This document shows positions 1-6,795 of a DNA stretch of 61,682 bases, in pieces. Each line of letters opens with the position of its first letter. Within the stretch, counting starts at the first letter, position 1. This DNA is from an uncultured Collinsella sp. Lineage in GTDB: Bacteria > Actinomycetota > Coriobacteriia > Coriobacteriales > Coriobacteriaceae. The stretch lies in the NCBI GenBank assembly GCA_900541725.1, contig UQLB01000015.1, positions 1-61,682 on the forward strand, written 5' to 3'. A model generated the notes under the pieces. It made no database searches. It worked only from the letters and a program-made list of their open reading frames with translations, and was not told the DNA's origin. The translations under genes were made by a program, and so were the position numbers.

Positions 1-186
1 GTGCTCTGGTGGCCGCGCAACTGCGCCAACCGCCTGCTCGCCGAACGCATGGCGGCGCACGGATGGGTCGACGGCGACGGCGTTCAAGGCTTCACACCCT
101 CCGACGACGGCGCCGCCGCCATCAGGGTGATCGACGCCGGACGGCCCGCGCCCGACTGGAACCGCCCGTTGGGCGCGTTGTTCTAG
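1..186 (+). CDS. 3' end of an unrecognised gene (5' truncated by window edge)
   Basis: An open frame runs from the first base to a TAG at 184-186, giving the last 61 codons of a protein. The visible tail is rich in Ala, Arg, Trp and Pro and ends in a PLGALF motif. I do not recognise the family and see no signal peptide, membrane segment or metal motif in this part. The GTG at position 1 is probably just an internal valine codon, since no ribosome binding site can be seen. A GC-rich inverted repeat follows at 219-262. Confidence 0.5.
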   Translation: MLWWPRNCANRLLAERMAAHGWVDGDGVQGFTPSDDGAAAIRVIDAGRPAPDWNRPLGALF

Positions 187-218
187 CCTCTGGGACGCAT
201 GCACCCGGTGTGAACGAA

Positions 219-262
219 AAGGCGGCCGAGAGCCTTGGGACCATACCCGCTCCGGCCGCCTT
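219..262 (+). terminator. GC-rich hairpin after the first gene
   Basis: AAGGCGGCCG is repeated in inverted orientation as CGGCCGCCTT with about 24 bases between, 33 bases after the stop codon of the first gene. There is no long U run, so it may be a weak or factor-assisted terminator or simply an RNA structure. Confidence 0.35.
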
Positions 263-287
263 GGCAAGCGGGCCGCGCCCATCCAAT

Positions 288-328
288 GCGGGCGGGTGCC
301 AACGTGGAGTATTGGCGTCCACGCCCGC
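288..328 (+). other. Structured leader candidate: nested stem
   Basis: GCGGGCG (288-294) pairs with CGCCCGC (322-328), and inside it GCCAA (298-302) pairs with TTGGC (312-316). The structure ends 34 bases before a strong ribosome binding site (361-368) that serves a 15-codon frame. It could be a cis-regulatory RNA or an attenuator; no known riboswitch consensus was recognised. Confidence 0.3.
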
Positions 329-376
329 GGAAAACGCCGACCACTTCGAAGACATCAAGGAAAGGAGGTTGTCGAC

Positions 377-424
377 ATGCTGAACGACGACCAGTTGTTC
401 GAGGATTACGGCATCGAGGTCTGA
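377..424 (+). CDS. Possible 15-residue peptide with a near-perfect ribosome binding site
   Basis: AAAGGAGG at 361-368 is followed, eight bases later, by ATG and an open frame coding MLNDDQLFEDYGIEV and a TGA stop. The peptide is acidic (six Asp or Glu in 15 residues). It is too short to assign to a family. It may be a leader peptide, a free-standing microprotein, or the intact start of a gene whose remainder has been lost next to the tRNA-like sequence. The quality of the Shine-Dalgarno sequence is the only strong evidence. Confidence 0.3.
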   Translation: MLNDDQLFEDYGIEV

Positions 425-462
425 CGCCGAAGGCCACGGAGCCGCCCGGCTCCGGCCACAAT

Positions 463-537
463 GCGCCTGCGGTGCGATGGTGCGCATACCGCCTTCCCAA
501 GGCGGTGACGCGGGTTCGATTCCCGTCGCCCGCTCCA
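463..537 (+). tRNA. tRNA-Gly(CCC)-like gene with abnormal 5' half
   Basis: The 3' part is a textbook tRNA: anticodon stem 489-493/501-505 with loop TTCCCAA (anticodon CCC), T arm 510-514/522-526 with loop TTCGATT, acceptor strand 527-533, discriminator T and encoded CCA (535-537). The 5' part is weaker: a D stem can form (472-475/484-487), but the acceptor strand 463-469 gives two C-C mismatches at pairs 4 and 5, and the usual T8 and A14 are absent. It is either a divergent tRNA-Gly or the 3' half of a tRNA-Gly gene duplicated at an integration site and fused to other DNA. Confidence 0.55.
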
Positions 538-548
538 AAAGATAGCTT

Positions 549-584
549 AACGGCTCTGATTCCTTTTGGGACCAGAGCCGTTTT
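549..584 (+). terminator. Intrinsic terminator after the tRNA-Gly-like gene
   Basis: AACGGCTCTG (549-558) pairs with CAGAGCCGTT (573-582) around a 14-base loop and is followed by TTTT. It lies 11 bases after the CCA end of the tRNA-like sequence. Confidence 0.8.
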
Positions 585-615
585 CATATGCATGCCGGAA
601 ACCCGCATCCCCTCC

Positions 616-686
616 TAAGTTGCGGTGAAATAGTTCCTGTTTTTGGGCTTTTCTCGGCTATTCAGGAACTATTCCACCGCAACTTA
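616..686. repeat. Family A hairpin repeat, copy A1
   Basis: An arm at 616-639 containing AGTTGCGGTGAAATA then GTTCCTG is repeated in inverted orientation at 663-686 with one mismatch (23 of 24 positions pair), around a 23-base loop. Five more copies occur at 1906, 24438, 27834, 40204 and 41982. Together with A2 it brackets the minus-strand gene at 727-1722. Confidence 0.9.
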
Positions 687-726
687 TTTGAGGCTGGGTG
701 GATAAGGCCGCTCGGATATGCGTGGG

Positions 727-1722
727 TCAAGAGTCGGCATATGGCTTTGTTGTTGGAATGCCGAAGCCGCGTATCATGGTGCCGAACGCTTCGACATTGT
801 AGGTGTCAGAAAGTTTGAAATGGATGATGTTGTGGCCCATAGCGCGTAAGTTTGCATCGCGTATAAGGGCGGCTCGATAAGTTTTTGCCGCGGCGTGTTC
901 GGAATCGTCTTGGTGATTGTCTTCAAATTTACCCAGGCCATGGAGTTCAGCCAGCTTCCAAGATCCGTCCGGCATCTGCCAACCGTAATCTGCAAGGTAG
1001 TATCCTGCATTTCCCGGCCGAGTGATTTCAACCTGAAGTTCGGGAGTGGCTACTCCAGCGAGGATCATCGCTGCCCTTGCCTCAGATTCACCGCCGTTGT
1101 CTGACCTGCCGTCCATGTGCTCAAAAACGTCAAACGCACGTGCGATGCCGTGCAGCCCACGGCAATTGGCCTGTGCATACGCGCGCAACTCTTCGCGCTC
1201 GACATCATACTCACGAGCCAGGCCATCGACATAGCCCAGCGCATATCGAAAAGCGCTCGTTCGGGCGATATCGACCACCGTGCGGTACGGATCTGTCAAC
1301 GTAAACGGACCGAGCTGCCACACTTCGCCCGCCCGCCAGCGACGATACTCAACGAATTCGTACGTATCGCGCCTGGTGGCTCGCGGCAACAGAACTTGTA
1401 CCTTATTGAGAAGTGTGTGTGCCGAACCGATACCATAGAGCAGAGCCGCGGTCGCCCCACAAAATACCGCTTCGGGTTCAACGACCGCAATGGCGGATGC
1501 CAGCTGAAAAATGCGGTCTTCTATACCAAGGTCATTCCAGTATGCAGGGTCGGCATAGACGTGGTTATAGAGTCGAACGATCATTTGCTTTTGCATGAGC
1601 GAGTAGGCACAACGTTCGTCCCATTTTTCGGTGGCAATAAACAAGCGTCCGTCATGATGGGCCTCGAATACCGAGAAGAAAAGCCTTGTCTGAGATTTGG
1701 AACAGTGATCGGCCTTACCCAT
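727..1722 (-). CDS. AbiEi-like winged-helix protein with C-terminal DUF559/Vsr-like domain
   Basis: About 331 residues from the ATG at 1720-1722, which has a GGGGT motif eight bases upstream; an ATG at 1732 and an upstream extension of the frame lack a ribosome binding site. The layout resembles AbiEi-type antitoxin relatives: an N-terminal DNA-binding segment, a middle part with VFCGATAALLYG and a later TDPYRTVVDIAR motif, then a C-terminal region with GGESEARAAM, ADYGW and KLAELHG, which recalls the DUF559/Vsr-type nuclease-like fold (conserved E, D and a KxxE-like triad). No AbiEii toxin partner is adjacent. The gene stands alone between two family A hairpins (616-686 and 1906-1974). Nuclease activity is inference only. 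Confidence 0.55.
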   Translation of the reverse strand: MGKADHCSKSQTRLFFSVFEAHHDGRLFIATEKWDERCAYSLMQKQMIVRLYNHVYADPAYWNDLGIEDRIFQLASAIAVVEPEAVFCGATAALLYGIGSAHTLLNKVQVLLPRATRRDTYEFVEYRRWRAGEVWQLGPFTLTDPYRTVVDIARTSAFRYALGYVDGLAREYDVEREELRAYAQANCRGLHGIARAFDVFEHMDGRSDNGGESEARAAMILAGVATPELQVEITRPGNAGYYLADYGWQMPDGSWKLAELHGLGKFEDNHQDDSEHAAAKTYRAALIRDANLRAMGHNIIHFKLSDTYNVEAFGTMIRGFGIPTTKPYADS

Positions 1723-1905
1723 TAGCGACCCCATGTCTCGAGGATGAGCGAACGATACCACGCTATCGCATATTGATTTCGCTGAACCTTGCCATGAGCT
1801 GACCAAAAGCTTGACGCCGCAGCTCAGAAGGTTAGACCCGACCAAAAGATATCGGTAAACGGTTGTCAGGGGCCTTTCAGCGGTGTTGAAATCTGCCCTT
1901 ACAAA

Positions 1906-1974
1906 AAGTTGCGGTGAAATAGTTCCTAAATGGCCGTCAGAAGGCAAAAAATAGGAACTATTTCACCGCAACTT
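1906..1974. repeat. Family A hairpin repeat, copy A2
   Basis: The arm at 1906-1927 (starts AAGTTGCGGTGAAATA, ends GTTCCT) and the arm at 1953-1974 are perfect inverted repeats over 22 bases with a 25-base loop. Inner segments match copy A1. It lies upstream of the AbiEi-like gene, which reads away from it. Confidence 0.9.
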
Positions 1975-2020
1975 AGGAGGGGATGGGGTTGAGGGGCGGG
2001 GCGGTGCCGCTGTTTGTCGA

Positions 2021-2476
2021 TTAGCTGCGGGGGCGGTGGCGGAGTTTGTCGATGGTTCTGTCGGTGGCGTGATTGCGGGCGTCGGCGACTTTTTGGCGCT
2101 GATTGCGGTAGTCGATCATGCCTTGGATAACCGGCTTGCCAAAGCTCACGACATCATCGTTGTAGATGGCGGTTCGGGCTGCGAGGAGGCAGTCGCTAAA
2201 GTCCATATGCGTTTTGCCAAAGAGTTTGACGGCAAGGGCGACAACGGTGGGCTCGTCGACCATGACGTCATCGAGCAGCCTTTTCATGGCCGCAGCAATT
2301 TCAACGCGGGGAACCTTATAGACGTCGCGCAGCGTGACCACGACGCGCGTGATGATTTCGGGGTAGACACGTGCGGTGCGCGTGGCGATGACCTTGGCGG
2401 CGCGCGGTGACAGGACCTCGTCGTCGTCAAGCAGGTAGCGCAGGATGACGGTCTCGTCGATGATGGTGCTACTCAT
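2021..2476 (-). CDS. PIN-domain toxin of a toxin-antitoxin pair
   Basis: 151 residues. PIN-domain proteins are Mg-dependent RNases, usually the toxin half of VapBC modules. The N-terminus has the expected DETVILRYLLDDDE strand with a leading acidic residue, the middle has MDFSDCLLAA, and DDVVSFGK resembles the last catalytic segment. The chosen ATG (2474-2476) has GAGGAAG nine bases upstream and overlaps the end of the antitoxin gene (ATGAGTAG); a TTG three codons upstream is less likely. The overlap indicates translational coupling to the antitoxin. The basic, Arg/His-rich C-terminus (last 25 residues) may contact RNA. Confidence 0.75.
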   Translation of the reverse strand: MSSTIIDETVILRYLLDDDEVLSPRAAKVIATRTARVYPEIITRVVVTLRDVYKVPRVEIAAAMKRLLDDVMVDEPTVVALAVKLFGKTHMDFSDCLLAARTAIYNDDVVSFGKPVIQGMIDYRNQRQKVADARNHATDRTIDKLRHRPRS

Positions 2477-2792
2477 GGATGTCAACTTCCTCGGGGTCCA
2501 AGATTAAGCCGTCACTCTCTGCCGCGAGGTATTCAATCCAGGCGTTGCGCTCTTCGGAACGACGATTGGGGTTTCCATATTTTTTGAGTAGGCCATATGC
2601 CGCGGCGCCATCCTTCGATCGCACGGCAACTGGCTGAAAGGGGAGCTTGCGCATCAAAATGCTCTGCGAGACAAAGAGGCGCACGGCCTCGGCAAGCGAC
2701 GTCCCCATGGCATCATAGAGGCGCTCGGCGTGCTGTTTATCCTCTTCGCGAATGCGAACTTGTAGGATGGCTCGTTTTTGAGTCGATGCCAT
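2469..2792 (-). CDS. RelB/DinJ-family antitoxin
   Basis: 107 residues. The N-terminal half (RAILQVRIREEDKQHAERL followed by MGTSLAEAVRLFVSQSI) is a ribbon-helix-helix domain of the RelB/DinJ family that would dimerise and bind its own operator; the acidic C-terminal part (EEVDIHE) would cover the toxin. The ATG is preceded by a very strong GGGGGAGG five bases upstream. The partner is a PIN-domain protein rather than RelE or YafQ, so this is a mixed pairing. The pair is convergent to nothing and is followed by the short gap to copy A2. Confidence 0.75.
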   Translation of the reverse strand: MASTQKRAILQVRIREEDKQHAERLYDAMGTSLAEAVRLFVSQSILMRKLPFQPVAVRSKDGAAAYGLLKKYGNPNRRSEERNAWIEYLAAESDGLILDPEEVDIHE

Positions 2793-3282
2793 CGTTGGCC
2801 TCCCCCATATGATGACAAAACACGGAGAAACAATCTTCGAAACAGCGAGCCGTCTAGGCAGACGATCGGATGTTTAGCAATCTCGCGCTTGGTTTTGGTG
2901 TCTGAACCTTACCTGCGCCAACTGCATGGGCAACACTTTATTTCGCTCAAGTTAATCCGTGCAAAATTATCACAATCGTAATACAAAAAAATAATAGGAG
3001 TGCGACAAAACCCTATCTGTTACATGTGTAATACACATAGCTTTATGCGCAACAAAGAATAATCCTGAGCTGCTCAAACCTCTGCATTACACCCGTATTG
3101 CAAGGCTTACACATAAGTATGCCCCCAGCAACTGCGTATATTCAACCTGTATACCGTTGGAGGAATTCTATCGATTGCCCGTTTCGCCGCGAGCAAGCGA
3201 TACGTCGATGCCAGATCACGGGCGATCTGGGACAACGTCGGCAGGATCCCTTCGGCTAGGGATTCAGGAGGGAGTGAACAAT
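2793..3282 (+). promoter_or_regulatory. Regulatory region upstream of the formate hydrogenlyase locus
   Basis: 490 bases without a gene, divergent between the antitoxin and the HydN-like gene. It is AT-rich in its middle. It contains a perfect palindrome at 3024-3038, two copies of GTAATACA at 2978 and 3028, and two TTACAC motifs 22 bases apart near 3085-3113. Near the gene two small stems can form: CCAGATC with GATCTGG (about 3210-3231) and ATCCC with GGGAT (about 3246-3263). The ribosome binding site CAGGAGGGAG lies just before the ATG at 3283. No sigma-54 type GG-N10-GC element was found. Confidence 0.5.
3024..3038. promoter_or_regulatory. Operator-like palindrome ATGTGTA-A-TACACAT
   Basis: A perfect 7-1-7 palindrome 244 bases upstream of the HydN-like start. 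Part of it (GTAATACA) recurs 50 bases upstream at 2978-2985. This is the best candidate for the binding site of a regulator of the formate hydrogenlyase operon; the regulator itself is not in the window. Confidence 0.5.
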
Positions 3283-3801
3283 ATGGGCAATAAACGAGTC
3301 GTCGCCGATTCTTCACGGTGCATCGGGTGCCAAACCTGTATGGCGGCCTGCATCGAGGCGCATGACATCCCCGGCAACATCGCGGCGCCGCGCTTGCGTG
3401 TGACGCGTACGTACGAGATCTCCGCACCGGTGGCCTGCCATCACTGCGAGGATGCTCCGTGCGCCAAGGCTTGCCCCACGGGCGCCTTGTTCTTTGATCC
3501 AAAGAACCATCGCATCGGCGTCAACGAAGACAACTGCATCGGTTGCAAGAGCTGCGTCATGGCATGCCCCTTTGGTGCCGTGAGCGTAGCGACCACGCAG
3601 GTCCCCGTCTTGATGGGCGATATTTGCGTGGGTTCGCAGACCAAGAGCTTTGTGCTTAAGTGCGACCTGTGCGTCGACCGTCCCGGCGGTCCGGCGTGTG
3701 CCGAGGCATGCCCGACCAAGGGCCTCACCTTGGTGGACGACGAACGTCTGGCGGAACTCACCGCCGAGCGTGCCCGCGCCACGATCGAAAACGAGGCGTA
3801 A
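3283..3801 (+). CDS. hydN: HydN/HycB-like four-cluster ferredoxin, electron acceptor of FdhF
   Basis: 172 residues from the ATG at 3283, chosen because CAGGAGGGAG precedes it; the frame is open upstream but without a start signal. It carries the four CxxCxxC-type motifs of the HycB/HydN/DmsB family (CIGCQTCMAAC, CHHCEDAPCAKAC, CIGCKSCVMAC, CDLC...CAEAC), 16 cysteines for four [4Fe-4S] clusters, and no signal peptide, so it works in the cytoplasm. In this family such proteins carry electrons from the formate dehydrogenase to the membrane hydrogenase. It is the first gene of the locus and sits 75 bases before fdhF. Confidence 0.85.
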   Translation: MGNKRVVADSSRCIGCQTCMAACIEAHDIPGNIAAPRLRVTRTYEISAPVACHHCEDAPCAKACPTGALFFDPKNHRIGVNEDNCIGCKSCVMACPFGAVSVATTQVPVLMGDICVGSQTKSFVLKCDLCVDRPGGPACAEACPTKGLTLVDDERLAELTAERARATIENEA

Positions 3802-3876
3802 GCGTTAAGGCGACAAACCCAACGATTGCCAAATACGTACCGAATAATCGGTAGCAGAGAAAGGAAGGAGGGTGTC

Positions 3877-6099
3877 ATGGAGAAACATAAAGTGATCTGC
3901 CCGTATTGCGGCGCCGGTTGCCAGTTTAACCTCCTGGTCCAAAACGGCCAGGTCGTGGGTACCGAACCGCTCAACGGCATCACCAATCAGGGCGAGCTGT
4001 GCCTTAAAGGCATGAGCGGCTACGACTTCATCAACGACACCAAGATCTTGACTCCTCGCGTGCTGCGCCCGATGATCCGCCGCACCAAGGGCGCGGATCT
4101 TGAGCGCGTAAGCTGGGACGAGGCACTGGATTTCACCGCATCTAAGATGCAGGCCATAATTGACGAATATGGTCCTAACGCTGTCATGACCACCGGCTCT
4201 TCGCGAGGCGGCGGCAATGAGGCGAACTACGTCATGCAGAAGTTTACGCGTGCGTGCATCGGCACCCACAGCGTAGACAACTGCGCTCGTACTTGACACG
4301 GCCCTACTGTCCTCGGTCTGATGGACACGGTTGGTTCAGGTTGCATGTCATGCTCCATCCCCGGTATGGAGGATGCGGGCTGCATTTTCCTCTTCGGCTA
4401 TAACCCTGCCGATTCGCACCCCATCGTCGCAAGGCGTATCGTGCGAGCCAAAGAAAAGGGTTGCAAGATCATTGTCGCCGACCCGCGCCATATCGAAACC
4501 GCGCGTATCGCCGATATCTACCTTCCGATCAAGAACGGTTGCAATGTCGCGTTCCTCAACGCCTTTGCCAACTGCTTGGTCAACGATGGCCTCTACGACA
4601 AGGAATTCGTCGCCGAGCACACGAACGGCTTTGACGAGTGGTGGGAGACCATCAAGAACTACACTCCCGAATCCGTACAGGACATCACGGGTGTCGAACC
4701 CGCGCTGATCCACCAAGCTGCCGAGATGTACGCCACGGCGAAGCCTTCTGCCATCATTGGCTGGGGCATGGGCGTATGCCAGCAGAAGCAGAACCTGAAG
4801 ACGGTGCACACCATCGCCTCCATCGCCTGCGTTGCCGGCCAGATCGGCAAACCCAACTCCGGCCTCGCGCCCGTGCGTGGCCAGAACAACGTCCAGGGCT
4901 CCTGCGATATGGGCATGCTGCCCAACCTGTACCCTGGCTATCAAAAGGTCACCGACCCGGCCGCGCGCGCCAAGTTCGCCAAGGCCTGGGGCGTGCCCGA
5001 GGAGAAGCTGCCTCTCGAGGAGGGCTACAAGCTCACCGACCTGGGCCACCTGGTCGACGAGGGCAAGGTGCACTGCTTCTACAACTACGGCGAGGACCCG
5101 GTGCAGACCGAGCCCGATTCGGCCGGTATGCGCAAGACGCTCTCCGAGCTGGATCTGTTCATTTGCCAGGACATCTTTATGACGCAGACGACCATGCTCG
5201 CCGACGTTATCCTGCCCGCTACCTCTTGGGGCGAGCACGAGGGTGTCTTTACCGCATCCGACCGTAGCTTCCAGCACTTTGATGCGGCTGTTCCGCCCAA
5301 GGGCGAGTGCCGTCACGACTGGGAGATCTTCGCGGACCTGTCCACGCGCATGGGCTACCCCATGCACTACGACAACACCGAGCAGATCTGGAACGAGTGC
5401 ATTAGCCTGTGCCCCAACTTTGTGGGCGCGACCTACGAGAAGATGGCTCCCGAGGGCGGCTTTGCACAGTGGCCTGTCAAGAGCACCGATGTGAACGACC
5501 ATGGCACCCCCGACATGTTCGCGGGCGGCAAGTTCACGACCAAGGACGGCCGTGCCAACCTGATGGCGCACGATTGGGAGGCGCCCTCCGAGCTTCCCGA
5601 CGATGAGTACCCGCTCATCCTTTGCACCGTCCGCGAGGTCGGCCACTACAGCTGCCGTTCGATGACCGGCAACTGCAAGACGCTGGCACTGCTTGCCGAC
5701 GAGCCCGGCTTTGTCCGCATGAATCCCGCGGACGCCGAGGCGCGCGGCATCAAGAATGGCGACATCGTCTCGATTCACAGCCGTCGCGGCCAGGTTTACA
5801 GCCGCGCCGACGTGAGCGACCGTATCAACAAGGGCACGGTCTATATGACCTACCAGTGGTGGATCGGCAAGTGCAACGAGCTGACCATGCACAAGGTCGA
5901 CCCGGTCTCGCACACGCCCGAGGACAAGTTCTCTGCCTGCCAGGTCGACGCCATCGCCGACCAGGTGTGGGCCGAGGGCGAGGTGGAGCGTCAGTACACC
6001 GAGCTTAAGCAGGCTCTGGTGGACGCTGCCGCTCCCCAGGATGTTGAGCCCGGCGCCGCCAAGTTCGACGACGAGACGCACGTGAACCAAATCGTGTAG
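3877..6099 (+). CDS. fdhF: Formate dehydrogenase H, selenocysteine-containing (read through UGA 4294-4296)
   Basis: 740 residues if the in-frame TGA at 4294-4296 is read as selenocysteine. Start at 3877 is set by AAGGAGG upstream. The residues match Escherichia coli FDH-H by position: [4Fe-4S] ligands C8, C11, C15 and C42, K44, Sec140 and H141 (CARTUHGPTV). The enzyme oxidises formate to CO2 using bis-MGD molybdenum (or tungsten) cofactor and passes electrons to a HydN/HycB ferredoxin. Without recoding the gene would appear as two frames, 3877-4296 and 4321-6099, but both are in the same frame and the 24 bases between code HGPTVLGL, which continues the family sequence. The C-terminal half holds the molybdopterin-dinucleotide-binding domain. 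A SECIS-like hairpin follows the UGA. Confidence 0.97.
4294..4330 (+). promoter_or_regulatory. Selenocysteine UGA and bacterial SECIS element
   Basis: TGA at 4294-4296 is followed by a hairpin: TGTCC (4308-4312) pairs with GGACA (4323-4327), TC pairs with GA above it with one bulged T, and the loop is GGTCT (4315-4319). In E. coli fdhF the GGUCU loop that SelB contacts is at the same distance from the UGA. The mRNA hairpin is inside the coding sequence, as usual in bacteria. Confidence 0.9.
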
Positions 6100-6120
6100 T
6101 CCCGTTCTCGTTGGCTTTTT

Positions 6121-6160
6121 GGGCCGGGCGTCCAAGCGCATCGGATGCCCGGCCCGTTAT
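6121..6160 (+). terminator. Strong hairpin between fdhF and hyfA
   Basis: A 13-bp stem without mismatches apart from one G-T pair (6121-6133 with 6143-6155) and a 9-base loop, followed by GTTATTTT. It lies 21 bases after the fdhF stop and 22 bases before the next start. It probably ends or reduces transcription between the hydN-fdhF pair and the hyf genes, or protects the upstream mRNA. Confidence 0.7.
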
Positions 6161-6177
6161 TTTGAAAGGAAGTGGGG

Positions 6178-6795
6178 ATGAACCGCTTCATCGATATCAA
6201 CCCGGAGAGGTGCATCGGCTGCGGAACATGCCAGTCCGCCTGTGCAGATGCCCACCGGATGCAGGGTCTTCAGGACACGCCGCGTCTGGCGCTCGTGAAG
6301 ACCGGCGGCATCTCGGCCGCCCTGGCCTGCCACCATTGCGAGGGTGCCCCTTGCGCCGAGGTCTGCCCGGTGAACGCCATCGAGCACGATGGCGACCGCA
6401 TCCACGTTAAGGAGCAGGAGTGCATCGGGTGCAGGCTGTGCGCCATCGCGTGCCCCTTCGGCGCCATCCATCCGGACGGCACGTCTATTGCCGGTGTCGC
6501 AGGCATGTGCGACCCGACGCCTTCGTACCCTAAGTCCCTGAGCAGTCTGCTTACGTGGGCGCCCGGCCAGTACACCTGTGCCGTCAAGTGCGACCTGTGC
6601 GCCTTCGACCCCGAGGGTCCGCACTGCGTGGCGGCTTGCCCCACCAAGGCGCTCACCGTCATGGGCGGCGCGGCGGATCGCGAACTCGACGAGGCCAAGC
6701 GCCTGCGTTCGATTCAGAACGGCCCTGCCGTCGACGTGTCGGCTGTGGCCCAGGGTCTGTCCGAGAAAGCAGAAGGGAACGTAAACAATGGATAG
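6178..6795 (+). CDS. hyfA: HyfA-like [4Fe-4S] electron-transfer subunit
   Basis: 205 residues from the ATG at 6178 (AAAGGAAG upstream; a GTG two codons earlier is possible). Four cysteine motifs: CIGCGTCQSAC, CHHCEGAPCAEVC, CIGCRLCAIAC and CDLC...CVAAC, again 16 cysteines for four [4Fe-4S] clusters. It is a second HycB/HyfA-type ferredoxin and would link FdhF/HydN to the hydrogenase. The last bases overlap the start of hyfB (ATGGATAG), so the two are translationally coupled. A longer loop between the third and fourth motif (about residues 105-135) distinguishes it from the HydN-like protein. Confidence 0.85.
   Translation: MNRFIDINPERCIGCGTCQSACADAHRMQGLQDTPRLALVKTGGISAALACHHCEGAPCAEVCPVNAIEHDGDRIHVKEQECIGCRLCAIACPFGAIHPDGTSIAGVAGMCDPTPSYPKSLSSLLTWAPGQYTCAVKCDLCAFDPEGPHCVAACPTKALTVMGGAADRELDEAKRLRSIQNGPAVDVSAVAQGLSEKAEGNVNNG

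Noticed and set aside
2990..3160. Sigma-54 promoter with FhlA sites, as in enteric formate hydrogenlyase loci
   Set aside because: No GG-N10-GC element with flanking consensus could be found.
3160..3282. Moco riboswitch upstream of the HydN-like gene
   Set aside because: Small stems exist, but I could not match the known consensus by eye; only a covariance-model search could decide.
3826..6099. Two separate formate dehydrogenase fragments
   Set aside because: They are in one frame separated only by a TGA at the exact selenocysteine position of FDH-H, with a SECIS-like hairpin.
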